Below, piece after piece: positions 29,834 to 41,000 of a stretch of 55,859 nucleotides of DNA. The position numbers and the translations under genes are program-made. The stretch is from an uncultured Clostridium sp. GTDB lineage: Bacteria; Bacillota; Clostridia; TANB77; CAG-508. The notes under the pieces were generated by a model. It saw only the letters and a list, made by a program, of their open reading frames with translations, was not told the DNA's origin and made no database searches. Position 1 is the stretch's first letter, and every line of letters starts with the position of its first letter. The stretch spans positions 230,250 through 286,108 of the forward strand of contig CANSOA010000002.1 in NCBI GenBank assembly GCA_947648495.1, given 5' to 3'.

Positions 29834-32800
29834 CTATTGTGTCAAACCAGTTGGAGGAGAAATTGTAATTATTTCAGTTGCGTCTGTGTCATCTTCAAAT
29901 CCACTATAACAAAAATCTTTATTCTCTTCTACATTAGCATTTCCAATTACTCCGCCTCCCTCTTCGGCATTCACTTCTGGTAAAGCTGTTCTTCTTCCTG
30001 TCAAACTTGTATATTGTACAATTTCTGCGATGTTTTCGTAGCTTAAACCTTTACCTTTTTCTAAATCGTTGGCTGATAATACTTTACTTGCAAAAATAGT
30101 GATGTCGGCTTTGTAATCCTCTTCAGTTTGTACCTCTTTATTCGTCTTTAAAAATCTTGATAAAGATACATTTCCATTTTCTCTTCCTTGCTTGTCAAAA
30201 TCTTGTCCATTTTTATTATCATCAACTGATAACGCTAGGTTTGTTCTGTTGTCAGTATCGTATCTTATTTTATATCTGTCAATTAATTTGTTTTCTCCGC
30301 CGACCTCTTCATGATTAACATATTCAAAATCTAATACATTTTTTAATTCATTTGATGTAGTCGCTTGCCATAATTTATCTTTTGTATTGTTTTTCGATAA
30401 GTCAAAGGTAAAATCGTTGTCAACGTAGTTTAGAATATGGTCTACTTTTAGTTGTGCTACAATATCCTTATCTCCTTTTTGTCCTGTATAATAGGTTTGT
30501 CCTAAGTATATTCCGTAGTATTCTGTTCCATCTAAATTAACCTTTTCTATATTTGTTTCACCATCAGATTTATATGGTTTTTTAAGCCTTTTTAGATAAC
30601 TATAATATTCTTTTCCAGATTCCAAGTCGTAATAAGATTTTCCGTCCTTTTTTTCATAATAATTTCGAGCTAACAATTCTGCTGCAGTAGCGTTGGCATT
30701 ATAATTATTATCGTAGTAAACACCTGCATTTCCATATTTTTCCTTCGCTGCGCCCATTGCATATCTTATTTCATATAAATTCTCGTTTACTCGGTCAACT
30801 TCACTTTGATTGGTTGAATCTAGTTCGTACTCTGCTTTGATGGTACAACCTTCTAATATATCTGTATCCATATTAATGTAGGCAAAACCTTGAACCTCTT
30901 TTTCGACATTCGATAAGAATTGTACATTCTGGTAACCTTTTGATCTTTTTGTATCAATACCTTTTACATTTCCGCTTCGCATCTCTTGTAAAATAAAGTT
31001 TAATCAATGTTTCATTGTTTGATGTCACTAATTCTACACTTTCTAAATTATTGTCTAGTAAAATGGAAGCCTCTGGTCTGTATTCTAGTCCAAAATCTAG
31101 GTCACTAATATACCATAATCTAATTTTATCAAAGTTTGCCGTATCTCCAAACATCAAAACATGTTCTACCTCAGGAATCGTTACATCAATATCTTTTTCT
31201 TCAGAATTTACGGCTTCTGGTTTTACATAGAATATTGCACTTTCTGCAAACATGCTAGTGTACTTCGTTAATTCCTCTGCCCTTTTTTTCTCCTCTTCTA
31301 AATCTTTTTTAATTTTATTCAATTCAGAAAATAGTTTAGCTTGTTTTGTTGTCATTGTTTCAGAATATGAGTTAACATTTAGTCGTCTGATTTCGTCGTC
31401 TTGAGCATCAGAAAACTTACTTTCATCTAAAGCAGATTTTACGTGATTAAAGTATGTAAAATTGTTTTCGCTTCCTATGTTATCTCCTCCGTAATCTTTT
31501 TCATAATACAAAACTTGATTATCTACTTTATTGTAATACTTCGTTGATTTATAATCTTGTCCATTATAAAGTATGTTGTCTTCCCTTGTTGCATCATAGC
31601 CATAGTCAAATCTTACTTTGTAATAACCTGGAATGAAGTCACTTAATAGATACTTGCCCTCTTCATCGGTCACAGCTTGAATGATGTCTCCTTTTTTATA
31701 TTCATTTCCTTTTGCATCTTTAAAGTCATATGTATATCTAGCTGGATATTCATAATAGATAGCTTCTCCATTTTCGTTAACTTCTGCTTGTATGACTTCC
31801 ATTAGAGTTACTCTCACACCTGATACTAATTTTTCTTTATTATATTGTTCATCATATTGTTCATTTCCATTAGCTTCTTCTATTTTTTCATCTTTTTCAG
31901 CATACATTCCATTCCCAATATATTGTATGCCTGTTTCTTCTGTTTCTATTTTTTCATTTCTTGCATCCTCCCAAACAATTCCTCTAATACTTCTTGTATT
32001 TGGTGGTGGATTGTCTGATGGTGGATTGTCTGGTTGGCTAAATGTCTGGATTGTAATACCTACTTTATATTTGTCATCTTCATAATTTTCATAATCTTCA
32101 ATTCCATTTTTATTTAAGTTACCTGGATTTGAGTCTCTATCTACTAAGCCAGCATATTTTCCTGCCAATCCTTTATGTTTGTAGTTTTCGCTGTATTTTG
32201 TTGTATAAGCTGATATTTCCGAAACCACTTCAAAGCCCATATCTTCTTTTGCCAATTTTAATTCTCTTGCTTCATCTTTATCGATTGTAAAAGTGATTTG
32301 GATAAACCTTGCTTCCTCGTCTGTATTACCTTCTTTTAAGTAGGTGTCTGTCATGATGTGATTTTTTTGCTCTGGATTGTCAGTTGGATTGTCGGTTAAA
32401 TATAAAACGTTATAGTCTTTCATATCTGTTGGTTTTGTATTTCCATATCCTGATTTTAGACTAATATTTCCTCTAATGTTAGTTCTTTCTTGTATATTAT
32501 TATACTCTTCTTCTGATATATCAGCTTCGTCATTTCTATAGATTTCATATTTTGTTAACTTATCTAACTCATCCTTTGTTCCATAATTTACTCTGATTGA
32601 TTTTTCAGAATAAGTTTCTAGCAATCCTGTTTCTTGATTTTTTCTTTTTACTTCAGTTCTCGCATCCAATAAGCCTTTTACTGTATTTTCACTTACAAAA
32701 TTTTCATTATAGTAAATGGCCATTTCATTGATAGCTGTTTCAATTGGAATATTAGTATCCTCTAATCTTGGCTCGTCATTTGGAATATCATTGTTGTGAA

Positions 32801-35800
32801 TTTTAATTCTGTAGGTTATTTCGGTAGAAAGTTCACTTTGTTTTTGTTTGTAATTTTGTAATTCGTCTCCTTCATAATTTCCAGCATCGTCTTGATAATA
32901 TCCATCATATCGGTAATTATAATCTGCATCATATAAATTCAAATTGTAAGCTTGGTTTAATTTGTAAGCATTTTTCTCTCCTGCTGGTAAGCTAGCATAA
33001 TCTTCTGCTGTTGAATCAGCGTCATTTTTGTTGAAGTTGTAGGTCATTTCTTCACCATTTATGGTTGTTTTTACAGAATATACGTCTGATTCAATGGATA
33101 CGTCGGTTTCTTCTCTTGTTACTAATCCCAAATTAATGAATTTTAGATATTCTGTTTCAGGATATTCTTGATGATGTTCTTTATAATTTTCTAAGAATAA
33201 TGTATTTGTATCGTTTAAACCATTTTTATTGTTTCCTAATGCATTTACGCCTTCCTCTTTTGTATAATCTTGTGTTATAAAACTTCGAGCAGTCATTACT
33301 CTTTGTGCATTTTCTTGTAATATACTTACATGCTCGTTTTTATCATATTCCAAACTGCCTGTTGAAACAATTTCTTCTCCTGTTTGTTGATATGTTTTAT
33401 CCAAACCAATGGTTTGATTTCCTTGATTAAATTCATTTCTAACATCATCAAATTCATAAGCATTAGAATCTGTCATGTATTCTGTTTTACCGCGTCTTTC
33501 TTGTGACAAATCTGGGTCTGGCAAGTCTTCATAACCTTGACGCCAAGTTGCACTTCCAGCTTTTCCTTCTAAATTTTGCATTCCGTCTGCCTGTCCGTCC
33601 GCATCTCCGCCGTAGATTTCGGTTGCTTTGTATTTGATTCCATCGTATTCAAATTCTACGTAATATTGATAATATTTTCCTTCACTGTTTGCTCTTGGCT
33701 GTCTGTTAAATGTGTAGAAACCATTTTCGTTGGTTTTAATTGTTTTTACTTTTTCTGCTTCACCTGTTGTCTCATTGGTTATCCTATATAAATTTACAAC
33801 AACATCCATTTTACCAGTTTCTTTGCCATCTTGATAGCCATTTCTATCTGTTTTATTTGGTCCTTCTTTTTTATCTTCGTCTATCCAAACAGTACCTGCA
33901 ATAACTACTTCTTTTAGTTTGACAAAATCGCTGTCTTTGGTTTTGTCAGTTCCATTTTGATTTAAAGCAAGATTTTCTGTTGTAACAAGTCTGGTATTTG
34001 TATTTTCTGTTACGGTTGTAGGTTTTATGGTGTTTGTATCAATGTTTCTGTTGATGTTGCTTAATGTTGTAATTTCAGAATGACTTTCTAAATCTTTCAA
34101 ACACAAATTACTTTCTTTAACTTTTACATCCGTAATGTATAGTAAGTATTCATTTGGTGATAATATAATTCTTTCTGCATTTTTTGATATGGTATATACA
34201 TACGTATTCTTTTTGTCTGTATCTGAGGCACTTTCTTGTATTTCTATGTTATCTGTAATCGTTTCTACTGTGCCATCGGCTTTGTGCCATTCTACTTTAA
34301 ATCCGATTTTGTCTAATCCATAATCTAGCGTTTGAGTTACTGTGGTTGGGCGTACTCTGGTATTGTATTTTGTGTATCTTGTAGTACTATTTTCTAAATC
34401 GTTTCCGCTTGCTTCATTGGTTACTTTGGTTGTAAAGGTCAAGGTTTCATATTTTTCTAAGTATAGTGGATTGTTTGAAGGATAACTTGTTGTTGAATTT
34501 GAAAATCCTTCACTTTCTCCTGTTGTGAAACCGTGATGATTATTGTAAATTGCCATTTCTGCATTATATGTAGAAATATATTCGTCTAGTGTTGCGTTGT
34601 AGTCATTTAACTTATAGCTGTCAGAAGCTTTGTATCGATTGCCTCGATTTACAATTTGACAACGATTGATATTATATTCAGAACCTCTTACTAAATTAAT
34701 CGTATTCGTTTCAACTGTATCTTTCTTAAACTCTTCTACTACTAATTTTACTTGAATAATTGTATATTGCCCTGCTTCCACTTTTACATCATTTAAATAC
34801 AATTTTTTATCTGCTTCATTTACTTCATTTGATAAGATTTCACCAGTTGATAAATTGGTAACTGTTAAGTTGCTATATTTTTGTGGTAATTCATCGATTA
34901 AATCGACTGTAACCCACTGTGGTGCTTGATAAGGAGCTCCTGCTCGATTTACCTCATATGTTGGGTAATCTGTTGTATTATAAACGCAAATTTCATAGGT
35001 TACTTGGTCACCATATTCAACGGATACTTGATCGGTTGTGCCTCCTGTCCCTCCTTTGTTGGTAAAAGTAACGTTTCCTGCGTTATCTGTAGTAGAAGCT
35101 GGATTGCCAATTTTCGTGATTCTTCCTTCTGAAAAATAAGTTGTTGGTATTTTTTGGTCGGTTGGTTCTTCTACGTGATTTACATTCGCAATGTATTTAT
35201 CAACTACAATGTTGTATTCTTTGATTCGGAAATATTCAACATCTGTGTTTTTTTCGTTAGTGGCAAGATTATTGATAATTTCGTCTGCTTCTACTGTTTT
35301 ATCATAGTGATTTTTTATTTGCTGTAAAACAGCAGTATTTTTTCGTTCTGTGTTATAGAAAGCATTTGTATCAGATGCAAATATTTTTTGCTTTTCCGCA
35401 ACATTTTCTTCTATATTATTCACACGAACTTTTAAGGTTATATACATGGATTGATTATTTTCTATTTCAAATTCGCTAAATGTAATTGTTCCACCTGTTT
35501 GCGTATAGCCATTGTCTGCTATTGCTGTTGCTTGATCACTTCTTTGCTGAGTAATTTGCATGATTTGAAAATCGGTTTGTGATGGCAGCGTATCTTCTAC
35601 TACAATTTTCATTGCTTTTGGTGAGAAATACGGTTTGGTTTCATTGGCTTGATTATCAACTCTTATGGTGTATGTTACAATATCACCATTTTCAACAAAT
35701 ACTGGCCAAGCTTTCTTTTCCGAACTGGTTTTATTGCCTCTCGAATTTAAGTCATAATTATTATTATCTACTACTTTCTCTTCTAATTCTAAATTTGTTC

Positions 35801-37994
35801 CATTGGCTCGATTTACTCCTGTAATATATTTGTCTATACTTACTTTGTACTTCTTGCAGATGAAATAGTCTCTGGATTTTACTTGTGAACCACTTACTAG
35901 CTTTGCAGGTGGCCATTTTCCTTGTGGATAGTATTGTACTTCTTTTAGTTCTTTTTCTAGTTCTTCTTTATTTTTTTTCTCTATATCCTTTTTTTCTTCT
36001 TTGGTTAATTTCCTTTTTTTAATGCTTTCTTGTCTTGCTATTTCTGCTTCTGTTTTTTGCTTTATTTTTTTATGTAATTCTTTTCTTGAAGTATTATCTC
36101 CTTCTTTTGATTTATCTATCACGCCATAATTCCATTGCCCATCTTCGTATTCTTCTTTTATTAATTTTTCATCAACATAGGAAGCATTCACTATCTCTGC
36201 AAGAGCTGTTGCTGGATCATTTAACTGATAGACATTATCACTATTCGTTGCATTTATTTTTACTGTAAATGTAAATTTTATCCTTTCTCCCGGCTGTAAC
36301 TTTATGTTTTCAAAATCGGTGGAAGTTGGCCATTGTTTTGGTTTAATTTTGGCTTCATTGCCTATCCTTATTGGGGTTCCTTGTCCGACTTCCTCTGTCA
36401 TCCCAACCACTTTCTCCGATTTCCCTCACGTTCTTTTTCAAGTTTATATGCTATGGTTACATCTTGATTTTTAAAAACTTTTGGTAAATAGTCTCTAACC
36501 CTTAGATAGATTGGTCCTACATTTTGTTTATAAGAATTTCCATTGTTTTTCCAAGAATTTACTTGTCTATTTGTTTTATTTCTAACAATAACTGTATATT
36601 CTAATTCACTTCCATTTTCTGTAGCAACAGGGTGGGTTTTTTTAATTTTATTAACATCTTGAAAAAAGGATTCTTCGCCTACATACCAATCTTCTCCATC
36701 TTCTTCCCAATCGATTCTGGATTCATAACCGTGTTTGTAATTGCCAGTTACTTCCATTCTTTTGAATATAGTCTGGATTTGCTTGTCCATCTATTTTACT
36801 AATATATTGATTAATCTTAACGTTACATCTCAAAGGAATTTCAATTGCTATGTCTCTATGTACATATTGTGAGCCTTCAAATGGGTCTATAAGCTGTATA
36901 CTTCCATCCGTCCTCACTTCATTCGTGTGAGTTAAAAATTTGCGAACGAATCTATATTCTATTGCATAATAATTCACATAATTATAGGAAGCTGTTATAC
37001 GAACTTTATTTTCTTTAAGATCTTCTCCTTGTGCAACTACAGCTTTACGTTTAAACCATTTCTCATTATGTCGACTAACTTCTTCCCAATTTCCTACTGG
37101 TTTACAATTTTCCCACTTAAATCCTCCTACACTCTCCCAAGCGTCTTTAAAGGTATCTACATTATCTTCATTTAAACCTTTTACATAAACAGTAAATCCT
37201 TCTCCTGGTCGAAGTTCTCTTTTATCTTCAGTATGATCGCTCCCTTCAACATCAAATTCTACTTTTAATTCTCTTAACCTTTTATAAGCTGGATAGAAAC
37301 CACCAGTTTCATTCTTTTTGTCTACCTGACCTTTGTAATACTCTATTACATTTCTCATCTTTTCACCTTGTTCATATTGAATATTACCATCGTTGTCTTT
37401 CTTTGGCTCTCCGTTCTCATCTAGGACTGCATCCACAGTATCATTCACACACAAAAATATTGCTGCTTGCTCATCACTTCCTTCTACATAATTCCAAACA
37501 TCATCTGGATTACTTTTAGGCATTAATAATCTTTCTGCCCCCGTATACTGCCATCCTATTGGCGTTGCATCTGTTTTAAATTGTGCCTGTCCATTGTTTC
37601 CTTTTGTACATTCTTCACAAGAACAAAAATATCCAGAATCATCCAAATTATTTTTACTTTTATAATAATTTGCTCCTATTCCTCCACCTTCAAGTAACTG
37701 ATCTCCTAGTTTCTTATCATCAGGATCATCTTTACTTTTGGCATCTAAATTCCAAGCAATACCACTTCTTTCTTCTACATACTGTATACACTTATCTTGT
37801 TCTAAGGCATTAGCGTACGATTCAGTATCATAACCAGGATTAAAATTGTGCCAAGCCTCTCCAGACACTTGACCATCACTCCAGCCACCACAACTATCTG
37901 CTGCTTCTACAATTTTACTTCCTAAAATAAATAATAGCACAATCAAAACCACAATCTCTATCAAATTTCTCCACTCAAAAGTGCTCTTTTCCAT
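29834..37994 (-). CDS. Giant secreted protein with SdrD-B-like domains, four +1 shifts at CGG
   Basis: Read straight, this is a run of five overlapping fragments. With a +1 skip at each of four in-frame CGG codons (36731, 36418, 36387, 30974) it is one protein of about 2718 aa over 8.2 kb with no other defect. ATG 37994 has GGAGG 7 bases upstream, 13 bases after the upstream gene; the hydrophobic N-terminus (about 10-30) ends in VEAAD, a plausible signal peptide. Visible parts: an N-terminal Cys-containing region (30-420), a Lys/Glu-rich helix (about 640-690), Ig-like repeats, and SdrD-B-like domains near 1363 (GTVWIDEDKKEGPN) and 1998 (GIVWEDARNE). Its end (TEIITISPPTG) matches the paralog at 17152-23592, but a stop follows within five residues, so the C-terminal membrane helix is missing. 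It may be released, or held by its unit partner. Confidence 0.85.
30972..30974 (-). other. Apparent +1 recoding site, CGG-A (giant protein, site 4)
   Basis: In-frame after AAG. Skipping C30974 reads AAG-GGA-AAT and joins FTRDAK to GNVKGIDTK. The paralog carries corresponding sequence on both sides of this point (DAKYTIEYQI... and ...QGFRYINVDSRILDG), supporting continuity. Confidence 0.85.
36385..36387 (-). other. Apparent +1 recoding site, CGG-A (giant protein, site 3)
   Basis: In-frame only after the shift at 36418; it follows AGT. Skipping C36387 reads AGT-GGA-CAA and leads to GQGTPIRIGNEAK. Without it the frame would end within about ten codons. Confidence 0.85.
36416..36418 (-). other. 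Apparent +1 recoding site, CGG-A (giant protein, site 2)
   Basis: In-frame after AAT. Skipping C36418 reads AAT-GGA-GAA and gives GESGWDDRGS, ten codons long, before the next CGG. Confidence 0.85.
36729..36731 (-). other. Apparent +1 recoding site, CGG-T (giant protein, site 1)
   Basis: In-frame after ACA; this is the only shift site followed by T. The zero frame ends two codons later (CGG-TTA-TGA). Skipping C36731 reads ACA-GGT-TAT and continues as GYESRIDWEEDGEDW. Confidence 0.85.
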
Positions 37995-38007
37995 CTTCTC
38001 ACCTCCT

Positions 38008-41000
38008 CTACTTATAAACTTTCTTAATCCACTTCTTTCCATTAAACTTTTTTTCAAATCTTCCTGTTTTAATCATATATCCAAATAATCCTACAATTCC
38101 CGTAAAACTAATGGTTGAAATAACTACTTTTAGGCCTGTATGTTTGCCTTGTGTTATCGTTACAATCGTCTCTTGTGTTGCAAAATTTCCGCTTATTGCT
38201 TCTGTTAGCCTTGTGCTACTTTCTGTGTAAGCAATTTGTACTTTATTGCTAATGATGCCTGTATTGTCTTCTGTCATTTTCTTGTTTAGTATTAACGTAA
38301 TTTCTTGACTTTCTCCTGGTGCTATGTCAATTCCTTTTAGTCCATCATAATAAATATTTTCTTTGATTACTCCAATGGTCCAATCTTCGTTCTCAGCTTG
38401 GTCAAAAATTAATCCATTTGGTAAATAATCTACTATGCTTGTTACTTGCCCTTCCACATTTCCTACATTGGTTACTACAATTTTGTATTTTAATTTTATG
38501 CTTGCATTTTTTAGCTCGGATGGATCCATTTCTATTTTGGCAAGTTCTAAATCGTTATAATTGTATGAGATTTCTTCTCCTTTTACGTTTACAATACTAC
38601 TTTCCACATATTGTTTAATCTCAAAATCAAATTTTTCCTTTTCTTGCAGTCCTGTATTTAGATTTTCAATGGAACTATCGGTTAAAGTAATGTTGTCTGT
38701 TACGGATGTTCCTTCTTCTGTTTCCATTACTTTGGATACCTCATTTGTTTGCTGTTGTGTATAGGGAGGTAGCATGTAAGTTTCTTTGTCATAATGATAT
38801 ACAATGCTATAATCGCCTGACTCTAAATTAGAAAATGTATAGTTTCCAAGCGAATCAGTTGTTGTTGCTTTAATCATGTTTGATCCTTTTAGAAGCTGAA
38901 CTTGTACTTGTGATTTTATGGTTTTGTCTTCGTCTGTTTTTAGACCATTTGCGTCTGTGTCAACATAGACATTTCCTGAAATAGAATATTGGTTTGCCTG
39001 TTCTGCCTCTTCTTGTTGAATTGGGTCTTGTGCTTCTTCATCATCGGTTATGCCTTCTTCGAAATTATCATGATTTGTTTTTGGGTCCCCATGAATTTTT
39101 ATATTGACTTCATTGGAAGTAATTTCTTCTCTTGTTTTTTGAATGATAACTTTAGCTGTATTTAAAATTTCCTCTTCTTCGTGATAGCCTTTCCAGTCAA
39201 TCACTTCTCCTATCACGACAATTTCTATCTTTCCACCAGCAGGTAATGTTTCATATCTTAAAAAGTTATTATTTAAGTCCACTTGCTTTTCTTCCTCATT
39301 TACAAAAAGATAACTTTTTTCAAAATATATCGTGTCTGGAAAGTAGTTGCTGATTTCAACTTCTGTGTCTAATGCGCTTTTATTTTGAATGGTCAATCTG
39401 TATTCAAACAAATCTTTATAATTGAATTCATTGCTATTAAAGGCTTGTGTAACTTCTACAAATATTTTTTCTGTATTGGTTTTTATTACATTTGAACTAT
39501 AAATTCTATCTTTTTGCTCGCTTTCGTAAACATTGAATATGGTTTCATTTATCGTTCTTTCAGCATTTAAACCATTTACTTTGCAATGTATTTTTATGTT
39601 TTTTTCGTCTGCTGTTAGTTGCCCAATTTCTGCTGTTGTAATTCTGTCTTGTGTGTTATAAATTACACTTTTGTAGGTGTCTTGATTTCCAACTTGTATA
39701 TCGGTTACTTGTATGTAATCTGGCAATTTGAAATCTAATTTTAAATCTCGTATAATCTTGTCATTTTGTTTTTTTACATCAACTAAATATATAATTTCTG
39801 AACCTTCATGATAACTTTTTATATCTTGTGTTTCTGCATAAATTGACATTTTTGCTTTTTTGGCTCTCCATTCGTAATTGTATACGATGTCATTTAATTG
39901 CGCATATCCAGTTAGTCTTGTCATGTCTTGATTGTTGTCTAAAATGCGTACTTCAAATTTGAATTCTCTTACGCTACCTTTAGGAAGTTTTCCAATTTCA
40001 AATTCTTTTATGTCTATATCTGTAATATCTTCATACTTCCTAGCATTTGGGGCTTCTCCTGTATAGCGTTGTTCTACATAAATAGTTCCTGTTGGCAAGG
40101 AAACTTTTAAGGTTGCATTTGTGATGTCTTCGTTTGTATTATTCACTACTTTTGTGGTTAATGTGACAATTTGCCCATAATACAAATTATCATTTTCTCC
40201 GAATGGATAAACTACCATGTTTAATCCTTGTTTATGATTGATTTCACTGATGTTTGGTTTTGTTTGTGTTAAAAGTCCGACTTTGTCTGCTTCTGTGCTT
40301 TCATAAGAAACAACAGTATCATGATGATTATTATAATAACCACCAAAACTTCCGAAAATTGCCTCGTCATAATATAAATCTGCTGGTATTTCAAAATCAT
40401 AGGTATACTTTAAAATAGTACCTGGAATGATTTCGCCTTTTACAACAATCATATAGGATTTAATGTCTTGTGGGTTTGTTGCATTTGTGGTCCAATTGTT
40501 TTGGGTATTGTTTAAGTCACTTGTTGCTTTTTCGTTTGTAGAATAGTAAATTGTTGCCATGTTTGGATTTTGAATGTTTTCTTGTATTTCGCCTAATATT
40601 TTTACATTCGTAGTTGTTCCTAAGTTTTTGCCAGTAATCACACTTTTGTTGCCTTTGAATGGAATTCTTCCGATGAACACGGCATCTGTGCATTGATTTT
40701 CTGTGTTGTTCATGGCAATGAGCTCCATTGTAGCAATTTGTGTATTTGGATTCATGGCTATTCTGGCAGTCCTTTCTCCTTGTGAAATGGATTTTATTTT
40801 GCTTGATTGTCCATCATAATTGATGAAGCTGTTCGCTGTTATGAAACCATTTGGAGCTTTGTAGTTTATGATTGCTACATCAAATCCATTGGTGTCTTTT
40901 AGTATTCCGCTTGGGACTTCTTTGCCAATGGTCCATTTGGTTTGCGATTCATAATTTGTAACTCCTTCGTTGCAATAATATAGTTTGATTTGGTCTTGTT

